Below, piece by piece: positions 51,139-60,175 of a stretch of DNA of 64,000 bases. The stretch lies in NCBI GenBank assembly GCA_052148715.1, contig JBKQHQ010000041.1:1-64000 (forward strand), in the 5' to 3' direction. The notes beneath the pieces are model-generated. The model was not told the origin of the DNA. It worked only from the letters and a program-made list of their open reading frames with translations, and searched no databases. This stretch comes from JBKQHQ01 sp052148715 (GTDB lineage Bacteria; Pseudomonadota; Alphaproteobacteria; Rhizobiales; Xanthobacteraceae). The position numbers and the translations under genes were made by a program. Within the stretch, counting starts at the first letter, position 1. Every line of letters starts with the position of its first letter.

Positions 51139-52149
51139 ATGCAACGCGTATTCGCTGCGCTCGTGATGTCGGGGGCGATCGGGCTTACGGGGCAAACGGC
51201 GGCGGCGCAGACGCTGAAGAAGGTCCAGGATCGAGGCATGCTGGTCTGCGGCGTGAGCCAGGGCCTGCCGGGCTTCTCCAATCCGGACGATCGAGGCAAC
51301 TGGTCCGGGCTCGATGTGGAGTTTTGCCGCGCGGTCGCGGCCGCGATCTTCAATGACGCAAAGAAAGTGAAGTTCACGCCGCTATCCGCCAAGGACCGCT
51401 TCGAAGCGCTTCGGTCAGGCGAGATCGACGTGCTCTCACGCAATACGACCTGGACGTTGTCGCGCGATGTCTCGATGAACTTCGCCGCCATCAATTACTA
51501 CGACGGCCAAGGCTTCATGGTACGCAAGGCGCTGAAAGTGAACTCGGCCCTGGAACTCAACGGCGCCACCGTGTGCACACAGACCGGGACGACGACCGAG
51601 CTGAACCTCGCCGACTATTTCCGCGCTCATCAGATGAAGTACGAGGTAGTCGCTTTCGCCAGTGCCGATGAGACCATCAAGGCGTACGAAACCGGCCGTT
51701 GCGACGTGTTCACAACCGATATGTCGCAGCTCTTTGCCGAGAGGCTCAAGCTCAGCAGTCCGAACGACCACATGATCCTGCCGGAGATCATCTCCAAGGA
51801 GCCGCTGGGGCCGGCCGTGCGCCACGGCGATGACCAGTGGTTCAATATCGTCAAGTGGACCCATTTCGCCATGCTCAACGCCGAGGAGCTCGGCGTCTCG
51901 TCGAGGACCATCGATGACGCGCTCAAATCGGACCAACCCGAGATCAGGCGGCTTGTGGGAACCGAGGGTAATTTCGGCGAGCAGCTCGGGCTGACCAAGG
52001 ATTGGGTGGTACGCATCATCCGCCTCGTCGGCAATTACGGCGAAGTGTTCGAACGCACCGTGGGGGCCGGCTCCAAGCTTGGCATCGCCCGCGAATTGAA
52101 CAATCTTTGGAACAAGGGCGGAATTCAATACGCGCCGCCGATCCGCTAA
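51139..52149 (+). CDS. aapJ: General L-amino acid ABC transporter, periplasmic binding protein (AapJ)
   Basis: The 336-residue binding protein has a signal peptide (FAALVMSGAIGLTGQTAAAQ) and the polar-amino-acid family pattern: LKKVQDRGMLVCGVSQGLPGFSNPDDRGNWSGLDVEFCRAVAAAIF, LSRNTTWTLSRD, ATVCTQTGTTTELNLADYF, then DDQWFNIVKWTHFAMLNAEELG. This is the AapJ subgroup with its long C-terminus. It delivers a wide range of L-amino acids to the AapQM channel. It heads the aapJQMP operon. Confidence 0.95.
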   Translation: MQRVFAALVMSGAIGLTGQTAAAQTLKKVQDRGMLVCGVSQGLPGFSNPDDRGNWSGLDVEFCRAVAAAIFNDAKKVKFTPLSAKDRFEALRSGEIDVLSRNTTWTLSRDVSMNFAAINYYDGQGFMVRKALKVNSALELNGATVCTQTGTTTELNLADYFRAHQMKYEVVAFASADETIKAYETGRCDVFTTDMSQLFAERLKLSSPNDHMILPEIISKEPLGPAVRHGDDQWFNIVKWTHFAMLNAEELGVSSRTIDDALKSDQPEIRRLVGTEGNFGEQLGLTKDWVVRIIRLVGNYGEVFERTVGAGSKLGIARELNNLWNKGGIQYAPPIR

Positions 52150-52198
52150 GCTGAGCGCGGTTCATCCGGCAGCCTCTACCGACGCGCCTGGAGACGTG

Positions 52199-53386
52199 AT
52201 GGCGCAGGCCGATCCCTCAGCCCGACACACTCTGGCAGCCTTCGTGCACAATCCGAAGGTTCGCGGATTCTTCTATCAAGCCATATTGCTGCTATTCGTG
52301 CTGTGGCTCGGCTACGCGTTCGCCACCAATGCGAGCACCAACTTGCAAGGGCAGGGGATTGCGACCGGCATCGGTTTCCTCTCCAACACGGCCGGTTTCA
52401 GCGTCAATCAATCGCTGATTCCCTACCAGGAGTCCGACACCTACGGCCGCGTCTTTGTCGTCGGCCTGTTGAATACGCTCCTCGTTGCCGGTCTTGGCGT
52501 CGTGTTGGCGACGATTCTCGGATTCATTGTCGGGATTGCGCGCCTTTCGTCGAATTGGCTCTTGGCACGGCTCGCTGGCGCCTATGTGGAATTCATCCGC
52601 AATCTGCCGCTGCTGTTCCAAATGCTGTTCTGGTACTTCGCCGTGCTCTCAACCTTGCCGGCACCGCGTCAGAGCATCTCGCTGTTCGCCGATGTTTTCC
52701 TCAACAATCGCGGCCTGTTTCTGCCGCGCCTGCTCTGGCTCGATGGCAGCGCGCTGATCATCGCCGCCATCATCGCGGCCGTTGCGGCCTGCATCGCGCT
52801 GAAGGTTTGGGCGAACCGGAGGCAAGAAAGTACCGGGCGAACGTTTCCCGTCCTTTCAACCGGCATGGCGCTTGTCGTTGCCTTGCCGGTGCTGGCGTTC
52901 ATCGCAAGCGGGTTTCCACTCCAGCTGGAATGGCCGCGACTGAGCGGATTCAATTTCGTCGGCGGGTTGCGGATTATTCCGGAATTTACCGCTCTTCTCG
53001 TCGCGCTGACTACCTATACGGCCGCCTTCATCGCCGAGATCGTGCGCGCGGGCGTGCTTGCCGTGCCCTATGGACAGACGGAAGCTGCCGCTTCGCTCGG
53101 TCTGCGGCGCTGGGCGACGCTACGCCTCGTGGTCGTTCCGCAGGCCTTGCGCGTCATCCTGCCGCCGCTGACGAGCCAGTACCTGAACCTCACGAAGAAT
53201 TCGTCGCTGGCAACCGCGATCGGCTATCCCGACCTGTTCGCGGTGTTTGCCGGGACGACCCTCAACCAGACCCACCAGGCGATCGAGATCATCGCCATCA
53301 CCATGGCGGTCTATCTTCTGATTTCGCTGGTCACGAGCCTGCTCATGAACTGGTACAACGCGCGCATGCGCGTGGTCGAGCGATGA
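52199..53386 (+). CDS. aapQ: General L-amino acid ABC transporter permease (AapQ)
   Basis: The 395-residue permease has about eight helices. The His/Glu/Gln permease-family core includes FIRNLPLLFQMLFWYFAVL in the N-terminal half and, near the C-terminus, the EAA loop TEAAASLGLRRWATLRLVVVPQALRVILPPLTSQYLNLTKNSSLATAIGYPDL. The long insert between helices is typical of AapQ. GGAG lies upstream of the ATG; a GTG three bases earlier is possible. Confidence 0.95.
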   Translation: MAQADPSARHTLAAFVHNPKVRGFFYQAILLLFVLWLGYAFATNASTNLQGQGIATGIGFLSNTAGFSVNQSLIPYQESDTYGRVFVVGLLNTLLVAGLGVVLATILGFIVGIARLSSNWLLARLAGAYVEFIRNLPLLFQMLFWYFAVLSTLPAPRQSISLFADVFLNNRGLFLPRLLWLDGSALIIAAIIAAVAACIALKVWANRRQESTGRTFPVLSTGMALVVALPVLAFIASGFPLQLEWPRLSGFNFVGGLRIIPEFTALLVALTTYTAAFIAEIVRAGVLAVPYGQTEAAASLGLRRWATLRLVVVPQALRVILPPLTSQYLNLTKNSSLATAIGYPDLFAVFAGTTLNQTHQAIEIIAITMAVYLLISLVTSLLMNWYNARMRVVER

Positions 53387-53396
53387 AGGGCGTGGC

Positions 53397-54539
53397 ATGA
53401 ACGAGGACCATCCCGCGGCCGCCTCCGATCCGCGCGATCCAGCCGGACCATGGTCGCCGCTGACACAAGCCGCTCGGCTCGTCGGCTGGGGGCGGCGCAA
53501 CCTGTTCAACTCATGGTTCAACACGCTCCTCACCCTGCTCAGCCTTTGCCTCATTTGGCTCGTGGTCGTTCCGGCGAGCAAATTCCTCTTGATCGATGCG
53601 GTGTGGAGCGGCGCCGGGCGCAACGACTGTTTGGCGAAAGCGGGCGCCGCAGCCGGTGCTTGTTGGCCCTTTATTGCCGCCAAGCTCCGGCAGCTTGCCT
53701 ATGGGTTCTATCCGGCCGAGCAACTCTGGCGACCGAATCTCACCTTTGCGCTGGGAGTGCTCCTCGTGGTGCCGCTCCTGATCCCGCGCATTCCCTACAA
53801 GACCGCGAATGCGATCGCGTTCTTCGGCGTATTTCCGATCGCGGCCTTTTTCCTTTTGGTCGGCGGCGTGCCGGGCCTGCCGCTCGTCGGCACGGGGGCT
53901 TGGGGCGGCCTGCTGGTGACGTTGGTCTTGGCTGTGAGCGGGATTGTGATCTCGCTGCCGTTGGGTATCCTGCTGGCGCTCGGCCGGCGTTCGCAGCTGC
54001 CGGTGGTCCGCGTCCTGTCGGTGATCTTCATCGAGTTCTGGCGCGGCGTGCCGCTGGTCACGGTGCTGTTCTTCGCGACCTTCATGCTGCCGCTGTTCCT
54101 GCCCAACGGGTCGCAGATCGACGCGTTGTTGCGGGCGCTTGTCGGCGTGGCCCTGTTTGCGGCCGCCTACATGGCGGAGGTCGTGCGCGGCGGCTTGCAG
54201 GCGATCCCGCGCGGGCAATACGAAGGCGCCATGGCGCTCGGTATCGGCTACTGGCGGATGATGGCGCTTGTCGTCCTGCCGCAGGCGCTGCGGCTGGTGA
54301 TTCCGGGCATCGTCAACACGTTCATCGGCCTGTTCAAGGACACGACGCTCGTGCTCATCGTCTCCATTTTCGATTTTCTCGGGCAGCTCCAGGCCGCCTT
54401 CGCCGATCCCAATTGGGCAACGCCAGTCACCCTCTTTACCGGCTTCGCCTTCGGCGGCATGGTATATTTCTGTTTCTGCTTCGGAATGTCGCGTTATTCG
54501 CTCTTTGTCGAGCGGCGGCTCGACACCGGCCATCGCTAG
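53397..54539 (+). CDS. aapM: General L-amino acid ABC transporter permease (AapM)
   Basis: The 380-residue permease partner of AapQ has an N-terminal tail and several helices before the conserved core. The core motifs are VIFIEFWRGVPLVTVLFFATFMLPLFLP and the EAA loop YEGAMALGIGYWRMMALVVLPQALRLVIPGIVNTFIGLFKDTTLVLIV. It starts 10 bp after aapQ. AapQ and AapM form the heterodimeric channel. Confidence 0.95.
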   Translation: MNEDHPAAASDPRDPAGPWSPLTQAARLVGWGRRNLFNSWFNTLLTLLSLCLIWLVVVPASKFLLIDAVWSGAGRNDCLAKAGAAAGACWPFIAAKLRQLAYGFYPAEQLWRPNLTFALGVLLVVPLLIPRIPYKTANAIAFFGVFPIAAFFLLVGGVPGLPLVGTGAWGGLLVTLVLAVSGIVISLPLGILLALGRRSQLPVVRVLSVIFIEFWRGVPLVTVLFFATFMLPLFLPNGSQIDALLRALVGVALFAAAYMAEVVRGGLQAIPRGQYEGAMALGIGYWRMMALVVLPQALRLVIPGIVNTFIGLFKDTTLVLIVSIFDFLGQLQAAFADPNWATPVTLFTGFAFGGMVYFCFCFGMSRYSLFVERRLDTGHR

Positions 54540-54622
54540 CGCATGTGCCGGCAAGGTGGCCGCCGTTTGCCGACAAGAACATGCACCACACAGTGACGAC
54601 AAAGAGCGGGATATTGCCAAGC

Positions 54623-55441
54623 ATGACCGAGCCGACCGCGCAACCGGGTCCCGCGCGCACCGATGCACCGGCATCGGCCGGTGGCCTCGGCATAGCGAGG
54701 ACAAGGAGCGAGGCAGCCGTCGACATGATCGGGGTGCACAAATGGTTCGCCGACTTCCATGTGCTGCGCGGCATCGACCTCAAGGTCATGCGCGGCGAGC
54801 GGATCGTCGTCTGCGGTCCTTCGGGCTCAGGCAAATCGACCATGATCCGCTGCATCAATCGCCTCGAGGAGCATCAAGAGGGGCGGATCATCGTTGACGG
54901 AATCGAGCTGACCAGCGATTTGAAGCGGATCGACGAGGTTCGCCGCGAGGTCGGCATGGTGTTTCAGAGCTTCAACCTGTTTCCCCACCTCACGGTCCTG
55001 CAGAACTGCACCCTGGCACCGATCTGGGTGCGCAAGATGCCGAAGAAGGAAGCCGAGGCGCTGGCGATGCTTTACCTCGAGCGCGTCAAGATTCCCGAGC
55101 AGGCGAAGAAATATCCGGGCCAGCTTTCCGGCGGCCAGCAGCAGCGCGTGGCGATTGCGCGCGCGCTGTGCATGCGGCCGAAGATCATGCTGTTCGACGA
55201 GCCCACATCCTCGCTCGACCCGGAAATGGTCAAGGAAGTGCTCGACACCATGGTGGGGCTTGTGCTCGACGGCATGACCATGCTGGTCGTGACCCATGAG
55301 ATGGGCTTTGCCCGCCAGGTAGCGAATCGGGTCGTGTTCATGGATCAAGGGCAGATCGTCGAAGCGAATGCACCCGAGGCTTTCTTCTCCCATCCGCAGC
55401 ACGAGCGGACCAAACTCTTCCTCAGCCAGATCCTGCGTTGA
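54623..55441 (+). CDS. aapP: General L-amino acid ABC transporter ATP-binding protein (AapP)
   Basis: The ATPase shows Walker A GPSGSGKST, Q-loop MVFQSFNLFPHLTVLQN, the signature LSGGQQQRVAIARAL, Walker B IMLFDEPTSSLDPEMV and the switch His in VVTHEMGFARQVA. I chose the ATG giving 272 residues (TEPTAQPGPARTD...). An ATG 42 bases upstream (54581) is possible and the usual AapP is slightly shorter than either. It closes the aapJQMP operon. Confidence 0.94.
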   Translation: MTEPTAQPGPARTDAPASAGGLGIARTRSEAAVDMIGVHKWFADFHVLRGIDLKVMRGERIVVCGPSGSGKSTMIRCINRLEEHQEGRIIVDGIELTSDLKRIDEVRREVGMVFQSFNLFPHLTVLQNCTLAPIWVRKMPKKEAEALAMLYLERVKIPEQAKKYPGQLSGGQQQRVAIARALCMRPKIMLFDEPTSSLDPEMVKEVLDTMVGLVLDGMTMLVVTHEMGFARQVANRVVFMDQGQIVEANAPEAFFSHPQHERTKLFLSQILR

Positions 55442-55446
55442 CCTCG

Positions 55447-56112
55447 ATGACCGATTTGCAAAAGTGGCTGATCTTCCTCGGCGTGACCGTGGCCGGGGTC
55501 GTCGTGTCGTACCTGTGGCTCGACCAGCCGATCGCATTCTTCGTGCACGATCACGTGCGGCAGTTCAGCATATTCAGCAAGATCACCCAGTTTCCCGAGC
55601 TGATCGCACCGTTCGCCGGCGCGCTGCTCTTGGCGCTGGGGCTCCTTGCGCTCGCCGGACGCTCCATGGCGAAGCCGCAGACAACGATATTTCTGTGCGG
55701 GTTGAGCCTCATCGTGGCCGGAGCCATCAAGACCGAGCTCAAATATGTTTTCGGCCGCACCTGGCCCGAGACGTGGGTGCGCAACAACCCGTCGCTCATT
55801 CACGATGGCGTCTATGGTTTCAACCCGTTCCACGAAGGAATCGCCTACTCGTCGTTCCCGTCCGGGCACACGGCGGCGACTTGCGCGCTGATGTCGGTGT
55901 TGTGGATCTGCTACCCGCGTTATTGGCCGCTATATTTGGCAGCCATCCTCGCCGTCTCGATCGGTCTAGTCGGCGCCGACTATCATTTTCTCAGCGATGT
56001 GATCGCCGGCATCTTCGTCGGCACATCCACAGGCTGGATGCTGGTCGCGGCCTGGAACACGGGCTTCCGCCGCGCAGCTTCCGATGCGGCTCAGGCGGAA
56101 ACGCGCGCCTGA
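55447..56112 (+). CDS. PAP2-family membrane phosphatase
   Basis: The 221-residue protein has about six hydrophobic segments and PAP2 motifs: KYVFGRTWPETW (the RP of the first motif reads WP), SFPSGHTAATCALM with the catalytic His, and GADYHFLSDVIAG. This variant of the motifs recurs in proteobacterial PAP2 proteins, so activity on a lipid phosphate is likely, but the substrate is unknown. The gene lies 5 bp after aapP in the same direction; co-transcription is likely although the functions seem unrelated. Confidence 0.88.
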   Translation: MTDLQKWLIFLGVTVAGVVVSYLWLDQPIAFFVHDHVRQFSIFSKITQFPELIAPFAGALLLALGLLALAGRSMAKPQTTIFLCGLSLIVAGAIKTELKYVFGRTWPETWVRNNPSLIHDGVYGFNPFHEGIAYSSFPSGHTAATCALMSVLWICYPRYWPLYLAAILAVSIGLVGADYHFLSDVIAGIFVGTSTGWMLVAAWNTGFRRAASDAAQAETRA

Positions 56113-56150
56113 TCGCGGTACTTTTGCGCGCGGCACGCGTCGGGCCTGGA

Positions 56151-56351
56151 TCACTCCATTCCTATTCCTAGCCCAGCGCGGGCGGTCTCCAGCTCATTGA
56201 TCGCTTGGCGCAGCGCGCGCTGCGCTCTGGCCTTATCGCCTGCTTCGCAAGCGGCGCACACCTCTTCGAGGTACCCGCCTGCTAGCGCGGAATCGCGCGC
56301 TAATTGCGCCGCGCCGCGGAAGCTGCGGCGCTCCTTCGTGGGGGCCATCAC
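56151..56351 (-). CDS. Hypothetical small protein
   Basis: The 66-residue frame reads MMAPTKERRSFRGAAQLARD, then a helical, Ala/Glu-rich stretch with ACEAGDKARAQRALRQAINELETARAG that looks like a short helical hairpin or coiled coil. Codon use is ordinary for the window and no larger gene competes for the space. I do not recognise a family. The initial Met could be either of two adjacent ATGs. Confidence 0.45.
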   Translation of the reverse strand: MMAPTKERRSFRGAAQLARDSALAGGYLEEVCAACEAGDKARAQRALRQAINELETARAGLGIGME

Positions 56352-56545
56352 ACTTCCCCCAACACCGATGCCATCATTAGTCTGCGCCCGCGCTGTGATT
56401 GAAGCTGTTCAATATCGCTCACTTTCAAAACGGTCCACTGTGCAATTCAAGACGGACACTTCACCCCCGCCCGTGCGCTTGCCGAACCGATCCGAGAAGA
56501 TGATGGCCCCGTCGCGCCGCGTTCCGCGCCTTTGCCCGCCCTTGC

Positions 56546-57592
56546 TCAGGTGCGGCCGGCGAGGAGGGGGCCGCCGGCCTTCTTCCAGGCCGCGATGCCG
56601 CCCTCGACGTGGCAGGCGGAACGAAGGCCCGCGTCCTGCGCCGCTTGCGCCGCCATGGCGGAGCGTTCGCCGAAGGCGCAGTAGAACAGGATGCGCTTGC
56701 CGCTCGCGGCGGCGAGCTCGTGCAGCAATCCGCCGGGGGCGACGTTTTCCTGCAGGTCGGGATAGGGTGCGTGCAGCGAGCCCGGGATGACGCCGTGCTT
56801 CTCGCGCTCGTTGCGCTCGCGCAGGTCGATGAACGCCACATCGGAGCGGCCCAGGAGATCAAGCGCTTGCGGCACTCCCACCGCCCAGCCGCGCCGGGCG
56901 ATCTCCGCCTGGGCGAGGCCGACGTGCATATTGGCCGGCACCGCCACGTCCATCATTTTCGGATTGTCGAGCTTGAGGTTGTTCATCAGGTCGACGTATT
57001 CGTCGACCGACTTGACCTGCAGGCGCGGATTGAAGGCCTTTTCCTCGCCGATGGTGCTGACGGTGTCGCCCTTGTAGTCGTGCGCCGGGTAGACGAGCGT
57101 GTCGTCCGGCAATTTCAGCAGCCGGCCGAAGATCGAGGCATATTGGGCGCGCGCATCGCCGTTCTGAAAATCGGTGCGCCCGGTGCCGCGGATCAACAGC
57201 GTGTCGCCGGTGAACACCCGGTCGGGCAGGAGGAAGCTGTAGGAATCGTTGGTGTGGCCGGGCGTGTAGAGGACGTCGAGGCTCAGGCCCTCGATCTGCA
57301 GCTTGTCACCCTCACACACGCGCATCGACACGACATCGACGCCGCTCTGCTCACCCATGACGGTGATGCAATGGGTGCGGTCGCGCAGGGCGCCGAGCCC
57401 GGTGATGTGATCGGCGTGCAGATGCGTATCGATCGCCTTGACGAGTTTTAGATCGAGCTCACTCACCAGCCGCAGATAGCGCTCGACCTTCTCCAACACC
57501 GGATCGATGATCAGCGCCTCGCCGCCCGGCCTGCTGGCCAGCAGGTAGCTATAGGTTCCGGAAACGCTGTCGAACAGTTGGCGGAAGATCAT
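56546..57592 (-). CDS. Persulfide dioxygenase (ETHE1-like)-rhodanese fusion
   Basis: The 348-residue protein joins a metallo-beta-lactamase-fold persulfide dioxygenase (THLHADH metal motif, YTPGHTNDS, FTGDTLLIRGTGRTDFQ, YPAHDYKG; residues about 1-240) to a C-terminal rhodanese domain (VAFIDLRERNEREKHGVIPGSLHAP and the active-site loop FYCAFGERSAMA with Cys). It oxidises glutathione persulfide to sulfite, and the rhodanese part moves sulfane sulfur. Such fusions protect against hydrogen sulfide. That could matter for a cell that desulfurises thiohydantoins, but the gene is 21 kb away from that cluster and the link is speculative. I chose the ATG starting IFRQLFDSVSGTYSYLL. Confidence 0.92.
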   Translation of the reverse strand: MIFRQLFDSVSGTYSYLLASRPGGEALIIDPVLEKVERYLRLVSELDLKLVKAIDTHLHADHITGLGALRDRTHCITVMGEQSGVDVVSMRVCEGDKLQIEGLSLDVLYTPGHTNDSYSFLLPDRVFTGDTLLIRGTGRTDFQNGDARAQYASIFGRLLKLPDDTLVYPAHDYKGDTVSTIGEEKAFNPRLQVKSVDEYVDLMNNLKLDNPKMMDVAVPANMHVGLAQAEIARRGWAVGVPQALDLLGRSDVAFIDLRERNEREKHGVIPGSLHAPYPDLQENVAPGGLLHELAAASGKRILFYCAFGERSAMAAQAAQDAGLRSACHVEGGIAAWKKAGGPLLAGRT

Positions 57593-57891
57593 GGGTGCAC
57601 CGGATAACACTTCGTCCCGCCGGGGATACCTGCAAGCCTATACCGCAATCCCAATCCGACCCAGAAAATTTTCGCTGTCGGCGGCCGGCCGGAGGCAATA
57701 TTCTTTTCCAGTCTGGTTCGGGACGATCCTGCCGCTCTGATGAGTCCATAGCGCAGGACACAAGTGACCCAACAGCGACATATCGAACGCGTTGCTGGTC
57801 CTCTTATGACCTGCCGGGAAGAATGACTTTGCAGATGCGCCTTATACCGCAGCGGGCCCCATAAGCCGTTCCAAGCCGTCCCTCGCGGCCC

Positions 57892-59397
57892 TCACCACGC
57901 TCCCGGTTGCCGTGGGTAATAATAATTGCCGCCGTTCTGGCGCGTGTAGCCATACTGAGTGTCCCAACCGCCCCAGCGATTGAAGCCGAAGCCGTCCTCG
58001 TCCGAGGGGTTACGGCGCGCAACGCGGTCGTCCGGCCGTTTGCGCATCGCCAGGCCACCCTGCGGCTGGTTGTTCAGCACCACGACGAACTCCGTTCGAT
58101 AGTTGGTCTCGCGGTTGAGCGGCTCGTCCGAGATGATGAGCGAGGATCGCGGCAATGCGGTCGGCGCGATGCGATCGAGCACATCCTGCGGGATGGTGAT
58201 GCGGTCAAGCGCGTCCTTGGCGTTGTCGCCGCTGTCGATCGTGACCGCGGTCCATCGCAGGCCGCCGTCGGTGCGATTGACCGCCGTGAATACATGCGTG
58301 CCGATCGGTTTGTCGGGATCGCGGATCGTGATCGGGACTTCGAGGGTCGCCTCGAAGCCGCGCCGAACATAGAGCCGCTGCGTGGCACGGCTGATAAACA
58401 CCGATACTGGCTCGAGCGCGAGCTTTGCCTCGCGCGCTGCCTTGGCGCTGGCCGCCTTCTCGGCCTCGGCCGCCTTGGCGGCGTTCTGTGCCGCCGCGGC
58501 CGCGTCGAGCTTCGACTTCGCGTCGGCCTTGGCAGTGTCGAGCTGCGTGCCGAGCTCCGCAACTTTGGCGGCGGCCTTCTGCTTCAGGTCCTCGGCCCCC
58601 GCTTTGGCTTGGTCCGTCTGGGCAGCGGCGAGCGCATTCTCGGCGAACGTGAGTTCGGCGTCGGCGCGGGTCTTGAGCCATTCCAGTTTGCGCTGGGAGG
58701 CCGGGAGCGGCGCCGCCTCGCGTGCCGCCGCTGCCGCGGCGCTCTTCGCCTCGTCGGCCTTCTTGGCGGCATCGGCCGCTTCGCGGGCGAGCGTTTCGGC
58801 GCGCGCCGGCGCAGCCGCGAGGGCCTCCGGCTGCAGTGCGAACAACGCCGGATGGGAAAACTCGACCGGGTCCGCAGCGTTCGGCGCGACGATCACGCGC
58901 ATGCCGATCCGAGTCCTGCCGAACAGCTTCTCCGCAAAGCCATAGGGCATCCGCACGCAACCGTGCGAGGCGGCATATCCGGGCAGCGGCCCGCCGTGCA
59001 GCGCGATGCCCGACCAAGTGATGCGCTGCATGTTCGGCATCCAGGCATCGTCATAGAGGCTGGAGTGATGGTCCTTGTCCTTCTCCACGACGCTAAAGAC
59101 GCCGGCAGGGGTCTCGCGTCCCGTAGTGCCGGTGGATACCGGCGCGCGCAGGGTCCGGCCGTCGGCGTCGTAGACGGTCACCTGCTGGCTCTTGATCGAC
59201 ACGATCGCCATGATTGGCTCATCGGCATCACGCTGGGCCGCAGCCTCGCTGGGGCGCACCTGATTCGACGCGGCGCAGGCGGGCGCCGCTGCGGTCAGTG
59301 CCGTCAGCGCGGCCGTGGCGGCGACCGCCACGATGGCGGGAAGCCCGGATCGCCAGATTGCCGTGGCGGATTGCGCCCTCGCGTATCGATTTATCAT
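57892..59397 (-). CDS. L,D-transpeptidase (YkuD) with a second, inactive-looking domain
   Basis: The 501-residue exported protein has a signal peptide at about residues 17-43. Residues 60-175 form a YkuD catalytic domain with HGGPLPGYAASHGCVRMP (Cys147). An Ala/Lys/Glu-rich, probably coiled-coil, segment runs from about 200 to 345. A second domain (VSVFISRATQRLYVRRGFEATLEVPITI...PIGTHVFTAV) has the YkuD entry pattern but no SHGC motif. The last 45 residues are rich in Gly, Tyr, Asn and Arg. It cross-links peptidoglycan or attaches proteins to it. AGGAG stands seven bases before the ATG; longer starts add no leader-like sequence. Confidence 0.9.
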   Translation of the reverse strand: MINRYARAQSATAIWRSGLPAIVAVAATAALTALTAAAPACAASNQVRPSEAAAQRDADEPIMAIVSIKSQQVTVYDADGRTLRAPVSTGTTGRETPAGVFSVVEKDKDHHSSLYDDAWMPNMQRITWSGIALHGGPLPGYAASHGCVRMPYGFAEKLFGRTRIGMRVIVAPNAADPVEFSHPALFALQPEALAAAPARAETLAREAADAAKKADEAKSAAAAAAREAAPLPASQRKLEWLKTRADAELTFAENALAAAQTDQAKAGAEDLKQKAAAKVAELGTQLDTAKADAKSKLDAAAAAQNAAKAAEAEKAASAKAAREAKLALEPVSVFISRATQRLYVRRGFEATLEVPITIRDPDKPIGTHVFTAVNRTDGGLRWTAVTIDSGDNAKDALDRITIPQDVLDRIAPTALPRSSLIISDEPLNRETNYRTEFVVVLNNQPQGGLAMRKRPDDRVARRNPSDEDGFGFNRWGGWDTQYGYTRQNGGNYYYPRQPGAW

Positions 59398-59670
59398 GCC
59401 ATGCTCCTGCTCCGGGGGCCTCTGCCGAGGGAATCCCGATGCAACAAATGACGGTAACGGGTGAATGGTTCCCGTCTTGCGGCCTGCGGTCAATACGCGC
59501 CTGCGCGAAGGCTGCCCGGTTGAGCGGAACCGAAGTCGGTTCCCGCCTTGCCGACGATATCGTGCGGTACATGACTATGGATGTGGCACATAGCCGAAGG
59601 CAAGGTCGACCTGCTTGCTCGGTCGTCAAGAGCACTTGCTGATGGAACAGGGTGCCCGCTGTTTGGGCGA

Positions 59671-60054
59671 TTAGCAACCAGGGGGCGCGCGGCCAACGCC
59701 AGACGCCGTTTGATTGGAAGGTGGCGCGGCCATAGCAAGGCGAAGAATTTTTTCAACGTCCCGATCCAGTTTAGGGGTATCGGGCGCCAAGTGCATGTGC
59801 ACCTTCACGTTCCGATCATACATTCGCCACGCCAAGGCCGGATATCTTTGCTCCAATACCGGGCCACGCTCTCCTTGATGCCAAAAGTGGTCGAACTTAA
59901 CGCGTGGACTGTTCGGACAATCAGGGTCATAAACTTTTCGGGGACCGATTCCGATCCAGGTCAACCTACCAGCGACGCCGTTCCTCTTAGGCTTCGCTCC
60001 TATCCCTCCGATACCGATCACCGCATCGAATTTCCGGCCGCGGACTGAACCCAT
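59671..60054 (-). CDS. Conserved hypothetical protein
   Basis: The 127-residue frame contains FDAVIGIGGIGAKPKRNGVAGRLTWIGIGP, RVKFDHFWHQGERGPVLEQRYPALAWRMYD and VKVHMHLAPDTPKLDRDVEKILRLA. These look like a folded domain with balanced composition rather than an antisense shadow. I do not recognise a characterised family. The start could lie further upstream if an N-terminal part was lost, since the conserved-looking sequence begins only eight residues in. No operon partner is evident. Confidence 0.6.
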   Translation of the reverse strand: MGSVRGRKFDAVIGIGGIGAKPKRNGVAGRLTWIGIGPRKVYDPDCPNSPRVKFDHFWHQGERGPVLEQRYPALAWRMYDRNVKVHMHLAPDTPKLDRDVEKILRLAMAAPPSNQTASGVGRAPPGC

Positions 60055-60175
60055 GCAATCGTTGGAACCAAACTCCCCCGCCTGAGGGTCGCCTGAGGGT
60101 CGGGATCGCCATGGTGCGTTCCCTTGTAAATTAGCGTTCGCATCATATACGGGGATCCGATACGCAAGACAGAAG

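Noticed and set aside
57907..59451. 514-codon open frame on the plus strand opposite the L,D-transpeptidase
   Set aside because: The minus strand has the signal peptide and the SHGCVRM active site; the plus-strand frame has no domain.
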